Origin: an uncultured Bacteroidia bacterium
GTDB taxonomy: Bacteria > Bacteroidota > Bacteroidia > Bacteroidales > UBA932
Length of the DNA: 55,152 nucleotides
Reading direction: 5' to 3'
Assembly: GCA_902788175.1 (NCBI GenBank)
Contig: CADAJF010000013.1
Location: 1 to 55,152, forward strand
A program made the translations under genes and the position numbers. The notes below the pieces were generated by a model, which saw only the letters and a list, made by a program, of their open reading frames with translations, did not search any database and was not told the origin of the DNA. The stretch's first letter is position 1. Each line of letters starts with the position of its first letter. This document shows, in pieces, positions 23,801-31,492 of the stretch.

Positions 23801-25415
23801 CGTTGCGGGTGTTGCCGGAGAGGTTGAAGGTGCCCTGGAAGAGGAAATTGAGGTTGGGGTCTGCGGCGATGATGCGGCCGTCGAAGGCATCTCCGCGGTA
23901 GGTACCCACGGCGCTGATGCCGGAGTAGTCATAGTCCATGGCGCGCAGGCGGCTTATCTGCAGGGTGTCCAGGCGCACCTGCATGTCCCCGCCGCGCGGG
24001 AAGGTGGCTTCCGCTACCGTACGCATGGTCAGCGGCCCCAGGGAGTTGTTGCCCAGGATGCGCCCCAGGTCCAGGTTCTCCGTCCTTATCTTTCCGCCGA
24101 TGACGATAGGAGCGGGCTTGCCCACAGCTCCTGTGAGGTTGACATCGGCCTGGGCAGCGCCTACGGAGGAGGTAATGTCTCCCTGCACGTGCAAGTGGTT
24201 CAACTGCCCGCTGATCCTGCCCTGGAAGTGGAAATCCTCTCCTTTGGCCATATCGGAGAGGTCCAGTCCGGTGCCCGGTGCCCAGGCCTCTACGAAATCT
24301 CCCAGGCGGTCCAGGCCAAAATCCAGCTCCCGTACCTGGAAGTCCATCTGGGTGAGGCTGGTGTCCGGAAGGCCTTTCATGCGGCCGCTGAGGGCGGCGC
24401 GAACGCCGTTCTCCCGGTCTTCGACGAGCAGGTTGTCCAGTTTGAAGTCGTTGACGTAGCCATGCAGCTGTCCCTGGAGGTTCCCGCTGAAACTGATGCC
24501 TTCCAGACCGTCGCTGAAGCAGCGGAGGTTGGGGAGGCTGAGGTAGGAGCCGGGGCGGATATCGGCGTCCAGCCAGATACGGTCCACGAAATCTCCGTAG
24601 TCGCTCATGGGGCCGTCCATGATGAAGTGGTTCAGGTACACGTCGCTGTCCCCGACCGCCAGGCGAAGCCCCTCTATGCTGGCCTTTTCTTCCCCTACAT
24701 CCACCTTTTTGGCCGACACCTCCCGTGCCGTGAAACCGGTGGTTTTTTCGCGGAAACTGAGGCGCTCCACGGTGCCGGTGACATGGCTGTCCGCGACCTC
24801 CAGCTGGGTGGCCAGCAGTTCCTGGACGTGGACGCCGAAGTTGTTCCAATCCACTTCCCCTTCACCGTAACTGCGGCCTTCCAGGGCCATTTCTTCCGCG
24901 CTGTCCGGATTGGCCATGCTAAAGTGGAAGTCTTTGATTTCCAGCAGTCTTGCGCTTAGAAGCTTGCCCCATTGCGTTTTCTCCCCGGAGGATTCTTTGT
25001 CCTCGATGCCCAGGACGCGGTAGATGTTCATGGTGGAACCGTCCGGGGGTTCGAAGGTCAGGTTGAAACGCCCGCCGTCCAGTTTGAGGCGCCTGACGTG
25101 GACACCGTCTTTTCTGAAAAGCCCGCTAAGGGAGAATTTGGCGGTAAGATTGCGCACGTACGCTACCGTGTCCATGCCTTCCACGTAGGGGTTGGGATCT
25201 TTCAGGAGGACGTCTTCCAGCACCAGGGCGTCGAAGGGACGGACAGTGAGCCGGCCCACAGAAACATCTGCGGGCAGGCTTTTTTCCAGCCTTCCGGTGA
25301 CCATCCGGGCCAGTGCCGTCTGCACCTTGGGGGACTGGACCACCACCATCCCGGCAAGCAGCAGCAGGAGGAGAAAGCCCAGGACCCAGGCCAGTATTTT
25401 GAGAAAACGTCTCAC
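20868..25415 (-). CDS. tamB: TamB-like translocation/assembly protein (AsmA/DUF490)
   Basis: A giant 1515-residue envelope protein. One N-terminal membrane anchor (about residues 4-28, FLKILAWVLGFLLLLLLAG), then an AsmA-like region (TGRLEKSLPADVSVGRL) and a very long repetitive beta-strand body, ending in a TamB/DUF490 C-terminal domain (about 1150-1460, with GSGTIELEYKRDNFGMGG, NLVTRKFTIQDGSAIRF and DMGLNYATTQTGSNIFDVAL). Proteins of this class span the periplasm and help outer-membrane protein assembly or lipid transport. The start is a GTG at 25415, directly after a promoter. It heads a four-gene chain of 4-base overlaps. Bacteroidota lack an obvious TamA partner next to it, and none is seen here. 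Confidence 0.88.
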   Translation of the reverse strand: MRRFLKILAWVLGFLLLLLLAGMVVVQSPKVQTALARMVTGRLEKSLPADVSVGRLTVRPFDALVLEDVLLKDPNPYVEGMDTVAYVRNLTAKFSLSGLFRKDGVHVRRLKLDGGRFNLTFEPPDGSTMNIYRVLGIEDKESSGEKTQWGKLLSARLLEIKDFHFSMANPDSAEEMALEGRSYGEGEVDWNNFGVHVQELLATQLEVADSHVTGTVERLSFREKTTGFTAREVSAKKVDVGEEKASIEGLRLAVGDSDVYLNHFIMDGPMSDYGDFVDRIWLDADIRPGSYLSLPNLRCFSDGLEGISFSGNLQGQLHGYVNDFKLDNLLVEDRENGVRAALSGRMKGLPDTSLTQMDFQVRELDFGLDRLGDFVEAWAPGTGLDLSDMAKGEDFHFQGRISGQLNHLHVQGDITSSVGAAQADVNLTGAVGKPAPIVIGGKIRTENLDLGRILGNNSLGPLTMRTVAEATFPRGGDMQVRLDTLQISRLRAMDYDYSGISAVGTYRGDAFDGRIIAADPNLNFLFQGTFNLSGNTRNAQYRFFASLGYADLHALHLDSRERSKVSFQASSNFIRTDKQDLLGDITLSGVSLESDTGHHQIGDVLIRSHSNDDVNRISIESSFLEGSFVGDAGPGTFISDLKALVIGRDLPALLEEEVQPWSGAGYDLTLKVKKAQDLLSFLVPGLYVERNTTLTLKVTPQDSLLTASLRSGRLAYEDKFIKDLKFSLNNASGVQNASITGGQISLSGAQILASDITLFADDNQFGIGYTFDNGEEMDTHAQLYLSGELSRDQEGLLVSARTLPSNLYYKGNGWGLSSEEISYRGGELRIGNFLARHNDETLLVQGGYSPTRPDTLSVRMEKFDIGLLNTLGGDLPTIEGHATGQAMLISPTEPTMGLLVSVTCDSTYVAGERMGQLQLSSVWDEPNQRFNASVRNQLDGKKNLDVEAFYQPKSRAVHASARLDRLNLGYAAPFLSSLFYQFGGGLSGQVALDGTLDKFHLSSQDLRIEEGLLTLDYTRVPYRIEGPLELNDEGLFFRKVSLTDGLGGKGNIDGSILLGGFKDIGLDTHVQITGMKVLDLPRGVNNLMYGTAVASGRADITGSLSKILLNINASTSGPGDLHLTLGSSSDGSSREMLTFTEADTQAEEDPYEVMMAAATQEDSQGTDLEVKLRIRATQDMQVNIDVDESSLNASGSGTIELEYKRDNFGMGGDYNISQGSFLFSAMNLVTRKFTIQDGSAIRFNGDVWDTDLDVKGLYTTKASLSGLIADETAVSRRTVNCGINIKGRLSNPEVNFSIDVPDLNPATQAQVDGALNTVDKVQKQFVYLLLAGNFLPAEESGITSSGSDALFSNMSSIMSGQINNIFQKLDIPLDMGLNYATTQTGSNIFDVALSTQLFNNRVIVNGTVGNKQMLGGTSTNEVAGDMDIEVKLNRSGSLRMKLFTHSADQYTSYLDNSQRHGGGISFQRDFNTFRELFRSLFAPSQARENASRQQAADAARSVVLEVEPDGKLTRK

Positions 25416-25435
25416 GATTCTTTGCCTACAACTTA

Positions 25436-25463
25436 CAAAAGTAGCAATTTATTGCTACCTTTG
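25436..25463. promoter_or_regulatory. Palindromic divergent promoter, tamB / tsaD
   Basis: Two -7 boxes face outward: TACTTTTG on the minus strand (25443 down to 25436) for tamB and TACCTTTG on the plus strand (25456-25463) for tsaD, 12 bp apart. The whole 28-bp segment is a palindrome with 13-bp arms, one mismatch and a TT centre; the core GTAGCAAT-TT-ATTGCTAC is perfect. Leaders are 20 nt to the tamB GTG and 22 nt to the favoured tsaD ATG. Clear -33 elements are missing. Confidence 0.65.
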
Positions 25464-25485
25464 CAATTGATTTATGCACAAAAGC

Positions 25486-26508
25486 ATGGCAGACTATATT
25501 CTGGGCATAGAATCCTCCTGCGACGACACCTCGGCGGCTGTCATCGCAGACGGCGTGCTGCTCTCGAATGTGATAGCCTCTCAGCAGGTCCACAAGGACT
25601 TTGGCGGCGTAGTGCCGGAGCTGGCATCCCGGGCGCATGAAAAGAATATCGTCCCGGTTGTGTCGGAGGCCCTGAAAAGGGCGGGTATATCGGCCCGGGA
25701 ACTGACGGCCATTGCTTTTACGCGCGGGCCGGGCCTGCTGGGCTCGCTGCTGGTGGGCACTTCTTTTGCCAAGGCGCTTTCCCTGTCGCTGGACATTCCG
25801 CTGGTGATGGTGAACCACCTGCAGGGGCATGTGCTGGCAGGTTTTATCCGGCAGCCGGACGTGCCTGTGCGGGAACCTTCCTTCCCCTATCTTTGCCTGC
25901 TGGTTTCCGGCGGCAATTCCCAGATTGTGCGCGTGAACGGGCCGCTCTCCTATGAAATCCTGGGCCAGACCATCGACGACGCCGTGGGAGAGGCCTTCGA
26001 CAAATGCTCCAAAATGCTGGGGCTGGGTTATCCCGGCGGTCCCGTCATAGACAGGCTGGCCCGGCAGGGCAATCCGGAGCGTTTCCATTTTGCCAAGCCC
26101 AATATTCCGGGGCTGGACTACAGTTTCAGCGGCGTTAAAACCTCGCTTTTGTACTTTGTGAGGGATCAGATGGCCCAGGACCCGGATTTTCTGGAAAAGA
26201 ACAAGGAGGACCTCTGCGCCAGCTTCCAGAAAACCCTCATAGACGTTCTCATGGGAAAACTGATCCGCGCAGCCAAGGAAACCCGCATCCGGGAAATCAC
26301 CATCGGCGGCGGGGTGTCGGCCAACAGCGGCCTGCGGGAAAGGATCGTGGCGGAAGGGGAGAAGCGCCACTGGAACACCTACCTGCCGGAATTCAAGTTT
26401 ACCACGGACAATGCCGCCATGATAGCCATTGCCGGCTGGTTCCAGTACAAGGCGGGCATCCGCACCCCGCTGGATGTGGCCCCCGTTTCCCGTTTGGCAG
26501 ATTTTTAA
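25486..26508 (+). CDS. tsaD: tRNA N6-threonylcarbamoyladenosine transferase TsaD
   Basis: Catalytic subunit that transfers threonylcarbamoyl to A37 of ANN-decoding tRNAs (t6A). It has 340 residues from the ATG at 25486 (MADYILGIESSCDDTS), which matches the family N-terminus; an ATG 12 bases earlier would add MHKS and lies only 10 nt from the -7 box. Metal-binding His111 and His115 are in NHLQGH; other landmarks are GGVVPELASR, ITRGPGLLGSL-like TRGPGLLGSLLVG, LLVSGGNSQIV, GGGVSANSGLR and TDNAAM. Its 3' end overlaps the convergent FAD gene by 4 bases. It supplies the substrate of MtaB and TcdA, both encoded nearby. Confidence 0.96.
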   Translation: MADYILGIESSCDDTSAAVIADGVLLSNVIASQQVHKDFGGVVPELASRAHEKNIVPVVSEALKRAGISARELTAIAFTRGPGLLGSLLVGTSFAKALSLSLDIPLVMVNHLQGHVLAGFIRQPDVPVREPSFPYLCLLVSGGNSQIVRVNGPLSYEILGQTIDDAVGEAFDKCSKMLGLGYPGGPVIDRLARQGNPERFHFAKPNIPGLDYSFSGVKTSLLYFVRDQMAQDPDFLEKNKEDLCASFQKTLIDVLMGKLIRAAKETRIREITIGGGVSANSGLRERIVAEGEKRHWNTYLPEFKFTTDNAAMIAIAGWFQYKAGIRTPLDVAPVSRLADF

Positions 26509-28052
26509 AGGGCAGCCGCCTGGGCGCACTGGATGCCGTCCAAGGCCGACGACACGATGCCCCCGGCATAACCGGCACCTTCCCCGCAAGGGTAGAGGCC
26601 GGGCACGTCCAGGTGCTCCAGCGTCTGAGGGTTCCGGGGCAGCCGAACGGGCGAAGAAGTGCGGGATTCCACACCCAGCAGCAGGGCATCGTTGGTGTAA
26701 TAGCCCCGCATGGAGCGCTCTACCTGCGGAAATACCTTTCTAAGCCGCGAAGCCACATGCTCCGGCAGCAATTCATGCAGCGGGGCCGATACCACCCCGG
26801 GGTGGTAGGAAGTCTTGGGTAAGTCCTTGGAAACCAAGCCTCTGCAAAAGTCTTTCATGCGCTGGCCAGGAGCCGTGAAAGGATGCCTGGCGCCATGCTC
26901 CCGGGCGTAACGGTACATGGCCCGTTCTACGTCCCGCTGGAAATCCATGAGGGCGAAGGGACCGGAGTAGCCGGCAGGCTGGTCTCCGGGTTCTATCTGC
27001 ACCACCACGCCGGCGTTGGCCCATTTGGAATTGCGCGCGGCGTTGGACATGCCGTTGAGCACCACGGTGTCCGGCTCCGTGGAAGAGGGGACCAGGATGC
27101 CGCCGGGGCACATGCAGAAAGAGAAGACGCCCCGTCCATCCACCTGCTGTACAAAGGCGTACTCTGCCGTGGGCATAAACGGCTGGTACTTACCGTGATA
27201 GCGGATTTGATTCAGGAGCCACTGGGGGTGTTCCACCCGTACGCCCATAGCAAAGCCCTTGGCCTCCAGCGCCCAGCCCCTGGCCTGGAAAAGTTCATAG
27301 ATATCCCGCGCCGAATGTCCGGTAGCCAGAATGACCCGATTGGCCCTGTAAACACTTGTCCCGCAGTGCACTTCAAACGCCCTGTCCGGTCCTTTCCGGA
27401 CGATGTCCGTCACGCGCGAGTCAAAGTGGTACTCCCCGCCATGCTCCTCAATGCAGCGGCGGATGTTTTTCACCACCTCCGGCAGGCGGTCCGTGCCAAT
27501 ATGCGGGTGCGCGTCGATGAGGATGTCCGGGTGCGCGCCGAAAGCCACCAGCTGGTGCAGCACCTCCCGGATATCGCCCCGTTTGGAGGAGCGGGTAAAG
27601 AGTTTTCCGTCCGAGAAAGCCCCGGCGCCGCCCTCCCCGTAGCAATAATTGGAATCCGGATGCAGGACGCCTTCTACCGAGAGCCGCGCCATGTCCACCT
27701 TACGCCGCTCCACGTCTTTTCCGCGCTCCAGCACAATGGGACGGCGCCCCAGCTGCAGCAGCTTGAGGGCGGCAAACAGGCCGGCCGGCCCGGCACCCAC
27801 CACAATCACGGGCTCTGCCCCGTGAACGTCCTGGTAGGGCGCAACGCGGTAAGGCTCAAAAGCTTCCCCTTCCCTGTAGGCCTGAACGCGGTAGCGGTAC
27901 AGGATGTCCTGCCGGGCGTCTATGCTGCGGCGCACAACCTCCACCCGTCCCACTTTTTCCGGCCTCACGCCCAAGGCTTTGGCCGCAGCCTCCTTCAGCT
28001 GTGCCTCCGTGAGCTCCTTGCCTATGCGCAAGGCTAACTCGAATTCTTTCAT
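26505..28052 (-). CDS. Uncharacterised FAD-dependent dehydrogenase (COG2509-like)
   Basis: A 515-residue cytoplasmic flavoprotein. Residues 1-75 form a small N-terminal domain. A dinucleotide-binding motif VVGAGPAGLFAAL lies at about 84-96, followed by ERGKDVERRKVD and a conserved block NYCYGEGGAGAFSDGKLFTR, then VILATGHSARDIYELF and the C-terminal FAD contact LYPCGEGAGYAGGIVSSALD. This pattern belongs to widespread uncharacterised FAD dehydrogenases. The substrate is unknown. It is the second gene of an operon with the ROK protein (4-nt gap) and overlaps tsaD by 4 bases tail to tail. Confidence 0.88.
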   Translation of the reverse strand: MKEFELALRIGKELTEAQLKEAAAKALGVRPEKVGRVEVVRRSIDARQDILYRYRVQAYREGEAFEPYRVAPYQDVHGAEPVIVVGAGPAGLFAALKLLQLGRRPIVLERGKDVERRKVDMARLSVEGVLHPDSNYCYGEGGAGAFSDGKLFTRSSKRGDIREVLHQLVAFGAHPDILIDAHPHIGTDRLPEVVKNIRRCIEEHGGEYHFDSRVTDIVRKGPDRAFEVHCGTSVYRANRVILATGHSARDIYELFQARGWALEAKGFAMGVRVEHPQWLLNQIRYHGKYQPFMPTAEYAFVQQVDGRGVFSFCMCPGGILVPSSTEPDTVVLNGMSNAARNSKWANAGVVVQIEPGDQPAGYSGPFALMDFQRDVERAMYRYAREHGARHPFTAPGQRMKDFCRGLVSKDLPKTSYHPGVVSAPLHELLPEHVASRLRKVFPQVERSMRGYYTNDALLLGVESRTSSPVRLPRNPQTLEHLDVPGLYPCGEGAGYAGGIVSSALDGIQCAQAAAL

Positions 28053-28056
28053 CGCG

Positions 28057-29172
28057 TTAACTGGCGCAGCTGTCCAACTGGGCTAATGCAAAGTCATAGG
28101 CGCCCACGGAGATGGCCGTAGAGGTGCCAATCTTGTCGATAATCACGCCAATGCGTTTCTGAGGATCGTAGGTGACGGTTTTTTCCGTGCCGTAAATCTT
28201 GAGCTCGCGGGCATCGCCTTTGGCAAAGGCGGCGAATTCTGCTTCGTCGTCCAGGTTGTACACCTTCATCTGCAGCCGCTGCAGGGTATCTCCGGAGAGG
28301 GTACGGACAGTGCCGCGCATCTCTTCCAGCAGCGCCGGCATGAAGAATTTGGCCGATGCCGATATACCGCCGCCAATGACCACCAGTCCGTCCATCAGCT
28401 GGGCGGCCTGGGCGATGGCCTGGCCGGCAACACGTCCCAGCTGCTCGAAGGCGGCCAGGGCGGCCTTGCGGTCTCCGGGGCGCTGGCCATCGGCGATCTC
28501 ATAGATGTCCTTGGGGGTGAGGGAAGCATCCTGCACGCCGGATTGCTCTGCGTACACGCGCTTGACGGCACGGATGGCGATGCTGTCCTCCAGGATGACG
28601 CCGCTGATCTGCGGATTGGGCAGGCAGTAGGTTTCCACGCAGGAATTGTCCCCGCGGTTGAGTTCCCCGCCAATGACGCAGCCAATGCCGCAGCCCGTAC
28701 CGAAGGTGTAGCCTATGAGGTTGCGGAAACGCTTGGCGCTGCCCGCTGCGGCCAGTTTCTCGTTCACCTGGGGCAGGGCGCCGCTGAGGGCTTCTCCGTA
28801 AGCGAAGAGGTCTCCGTCGTTGTTGATGAACACGGGGATACCGAACACTTCCTTCAGGTAAGGGCCCAGCGCCACGCCTTCACGGAAAGAAGGGAAGTTG
28901 GGCAGATAGCCGCCGATAATGCCGGCGGGATAGTCCGCCGGGCCGGGGAAGGCAAAGCTGATGGCTTCCGGCTTAACGTCTCCCAGCAGGTTGATGACGG
29001 TTTTGAAGCCGGTGACCATGCTTTGCAGGCAAAGGTCCAGGTTGTTGGCGTTGGAGGGGAGGGTGATGGTTTCCAGGATGAATTCCTCTCCCCGCATGGC
29101 ATTGAAACGCAGCGAGTTGCCGCCCGCATCGAGGGTGAGCACCACCCGCTTGTCATTGATGTATTTTCCCAT
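28057..29172 (-). CDS. ROK-family protein, probable sugar kinase
   Basis: A 371-residue protein of the ROK/hexokinase fold. Visible: the phosphate-binding start VVLTLDAGGNSLRFNA, AFPGPADYPAG, the catalytic-Asp region INNDGDLFAYGE, GYTFGTGCGIGCVIGGE, and the adenosine-binding LVVIGGGISASAKFF. The usual ROK zinc motif CxCGxxGCxE is not seen; the region reads NRGDNSCVETYC, so the metal site is altered or absent. There is no N-terminal HTH, so it is not a ROK repressor. A TATTTTTG box lies 34 nt upstream. Substrate unknown; an N-acetylmannosamine- or glucose-type sugar is a guess only. Confidence 0.8.
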   Translation of the reverse strand: MGKYINDKRVVLTLDAGGNSLRFNAMRGEEFILETITLPSNANNLDLCLQSMVTGFKTVINLLGDVKPEAISFAFPGPADYPAGIIGGYLPNFPSFREGVALGPYLKEVFGIPVFINNDGDLFAYGEALSGALPQVNEKLAAAGSAKRFRNLIGYTFGTGCGIGCVIGGELNRGDNSCVETYCLPNPQISGVILEDSIAIRAVKRVYAEQSGVQDASLTPKDIYEIADGQRPGDRKAALAAFEQLGRVAGQAIAQAAQLMDGLVVIGGGISASAKFFMPALLEEMRGTVRTLSGDTLQRLQMKVYNLDDEAEFAAFAKGDARELKIYGTEKTVTYDPQKRIGVIIDKIGTSTAISVGAYDFALAQLDSCAS

Positions 29173-29206
29173 AGGTATGCAGTTTTGTTTTATTCAGGTA
29201 TTAGTG

Positions 29207-29234
29207 CAAAAATACACAAAATTTCTTACCTTTG
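29207..29234. promoter_or_regulatory. Divergent promoter pair, ROK gene / S9 peptidase
   Basis: TATTTTTG on the minus strand (29214 down to 29207) faces the ROK gene and TACCTTTG on the plus strand (29227-29234) faces the peptidase. The two boxes point outward and are 12 bp apart. The leader is 34 nt to the ROK start and 44 nt to the peptidase start. -33 elements are not clear. Confidence 0.6.
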
Positions 29235-29278
29235 CGCATCAAGCTCCCAAAAAGCCTTGAACAAAGCACTACAACTAT

Positions 29279-31492
29279 ATGAAAATCCAACTTTTTGCGA
29301 TGGCGGCCACGGTGATGGCCCTCATCGCCTGCAACAGCAACCGTGAGATGACTCCCCAGGAAGGTTACATCGGCCCCTCCGATATCCAGATTACGGACGG
29401 GCACATGAGCCCGGAGGTTCTCCTCTCGCTGGGCCGCGTCAGTGATCCCCAGCTGTCCCCGGATGCCAAAACCATCCTTTACGGCGTAAGCTACACCTCC
29501 ATCCAGGAAAACCGCAGCGTGCGCAACCTTTTCACCATCCCGGTAGAAGGCGGAGACCCCGTGCAGCTCACCATGGACGGCAAAAGCATATCCGCCGCTC
29601 GCTGGAGCCCGGACGGGGAGGTCATCTACTTCCTCCAGGGCGGCCAGCTGTACAAGGCTCCTTACCGGGAAGGCCGGCTGGGAGCGCGTGAGCAGCTCAC
29701 GGACATCCCCTCCGGCGTGGAGGATTATGCCCTTTCCCCGGATGCTTCCCAGCTGATGTACGTTACTTCCGTGCACAGCGCCGTAGAGGTCCCCTCAGAC
29801 TCGGACCCCATGCTGGACAAGGCCCAGGCCTATGCCACGGAAGACCTGATGTACCGCCACTGGGACCACTGGATGACGGAAATTCCCCACACCTATGTGG
29901 CTGCGCTGGGTAACGGCATCATCAAGGAAGGCGTGGATATCCTGGGCGGGCCGGAGTTCCTGTACCAGCTGCCCAACGGCCCCTTCCCGGACATCGCAGA
30001 CCTTGCCTGGAGCCCGGACGGCCGCTATATCGCCTACGCCTGTAAAAAGCTGGAAGGCAAGGAGTATGCCTTCTCCACCAATACCTGCATCTATATCTAT
30101 TGCCCCCTCACCGGAGAAACCACCCAGGTCACCTTCGAGGGCGGCTATGACACGCATCCTGTCTGGAGCCCGGACGGCAGCCGCCTGGCCTGGCTCTCGA
30201 TGGAGCGGGACGGTTATGAAGCCGACAAAGTGCGCCTGATGGTGGGAGACGTCCACTATGACGCCGTTCCCGAAGGACAGGCCGCCGGCCCTATGGTGGA
30301 CAATATCCGTGACCTTACGGCCGCCTTCAAGTACAACGCAGACGGCCCCGTATGGGCCGAAGACGGCAAGTCCCTCTACTTCGCTGCCCTGGCAGAGGGG
30401 GTGGAAGGCATCTTCAACGTGGTGCCGGAGCAGGAACCCGTGATTGTGCGCCTCACCGCAGACAATCTCTGGTTTGACTTTGGTTCTCCCTTTGGCGTGC
30501 TGCAGGACGGCACCCTCCTGACCACCTTCACTTCCATGGATTTCCCCACGGAACTGGTGGCCGTCAATGACAATGCCATCCGCCAGATCACCTATGAGAA
30601 CCAGCACATCCTGGACCAGCTGGACAAGCACGAGACAGAGGCCCGCTGGCTCAAGACCGTGGACGGCCAGGAGATGCTTACGTGGGTGCTGTTCCCGCCC
30701 AAGTTTGACCCCGCCAAGACCTACCCGGCCATCGAAATCTGCCTGGGAGGCCCCCAGGGCACCCTTTCCCAGGGCTGGAGCTACCGCTGGAATTACCTCA
30801 TGATGTGCCATCAGGGCTATGTGGTGGTGCTGCCCAACCGGCGCGGTACCACGGCCTTCGGCCAGCCCTGGTGCGAGCAAATCTCCGGTGACTATGTGGG
30901 CCTGAACATGCAGGATTACCTTACCGCGGCGCGGAATATCAAGGCAGAGCCTTATGTGAGCGGCGTGGCTGCCTGCGGCGCCTCATATGGCGGTTTCAGC
31001 GTGTACTACCTGGCCGGGATCCACAAGGACGTGTACGACTGCTTCATCGCCCATGCCGGCATTTTCAACGAGGAGCACATGTACATGACCACCGAGGAAA
31101 TGTGGTTCCCCAACTGGGACAACGGCGGCCTGCATGAGTACGCTTACGAAGAAGGGGAAACCGGCCCCGGCGGCGATGGCATCACCTTCGGCGGCATCAA
31201 GCAGGGCGGTTCCCCCTGGAGCAACCTGCCCAAGGCCAAGCGCCACTACGACAACTCCCCGCACAAGCTGGTGCGTAACTGGAATACGCCCATTCTTTGC
31301 ATGCACGGCGGCATGGACTTCCGTGTCCCCGTAGATGAAGGCATGGCCGCCTTCAACGCCGCCCAGATGATGGGTGTCCCTTCCAAGCTCATTGTCTTCC
31401 CCGGAGAAAACCACTGGATCCTGAAGCCGCAGAATGCCCTCTACTGGCACCGCAGCTACTTTGACTGGCTGGACCGCTGGATGAAGGACTAA
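29279..31492 (+). CDS. S9-family prolyl-oligopeptidase-like peptidase, lipoprotein
   Basis: A 737-residue lipoprotein (ALIAC, Cys18) with an N-terminal beta-propeller (repeats such as LSPDAKTILYG, WSPDGEVIYF, WSPDGRYIAYA, WSPDGSRLAWL) and a C-terminal alpha/beta hydrolase domain. The catalytic triad is Ser569 (GASYGG), Asp680 (MDFRVP) and His712 (GENHW); spacing and order are normal for S9. It resembles periplasmic dipeptidyl-peptidases such as DPP5 of oral Bacteroidota, releasing dipeptides for uptake; the exact specificity is not readable. It converges on recG with a 4-base overlap of stop codons. Confidence 0.92.
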   Translation: MKIQLFAMAATVMALIACNSNREMTPQEGYIGPSDIQITDGHMSPEVLLSLGRVSDPQLSPDAKTILYGVSYTSIQENRSVRNLFTIPVEGGDPVQLTMDGKSISAARWSPDGEVIYFLQGGQLYKAPYREGRLGAREQLTDIPSGVEDYALSPDASQLMYVTSVHSAVEVPSDSDPMLDKAQAYATEDLMYRHWDHWMTEIPHTYVAALGNGIIKEGVDILGGPEFLYQLPNGPFPDIADLAWSPDGRYIAYACKKLEGKEYAFSTNTCIYIYCPLTGETTQVTFEGGYDTHPVWSPDGSRLAWLSMERDGYEADKVRLMVGDVHYDAVPEGQAAGPMVDNIRDLTAAFKYNADGPVWAEDGKSLYFAALAEGVEGIFNVVPEQEPVIVRLTADNLWFDFGSPFGVLQDGTLLTTFTSMDFPTELVAVNDNAIRQITYENQHILDQLDKHETEARWLKTVDGQEMLTWVLFPPKFDPAKTYPAIEICLGGPQGTLSQGWSYRWNYLMMCHQGYVVVLPNRRGTTAFGQPWCEQISGDYVGLNMQDYLTAARNIKAEPYVSGVAACGASYGGFSVYYLAGIHKDVYDCFIAHAGIFNEEHMYMTTEEMWFPNWDNGGLHEYAYEEGETGPGGDGITFGGIKQGGSPWSNLPKAKRHYDNSPHKLVRNWNTPILCMHGGMDFRVPVDEGMAAFNAAQMMGVPSKLIVFPGENHWILKPQNALYWHRSYFDWLDRWMKD

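Noticed and set aside
25474-25485. Upstream ATG at 25474 for tsaD
   Set aside because: It adds MHKS before the conserved start and sits only 10 nt from the -7 box. The ATG at 25486 fits homologues, though the upstream one is not excluded.
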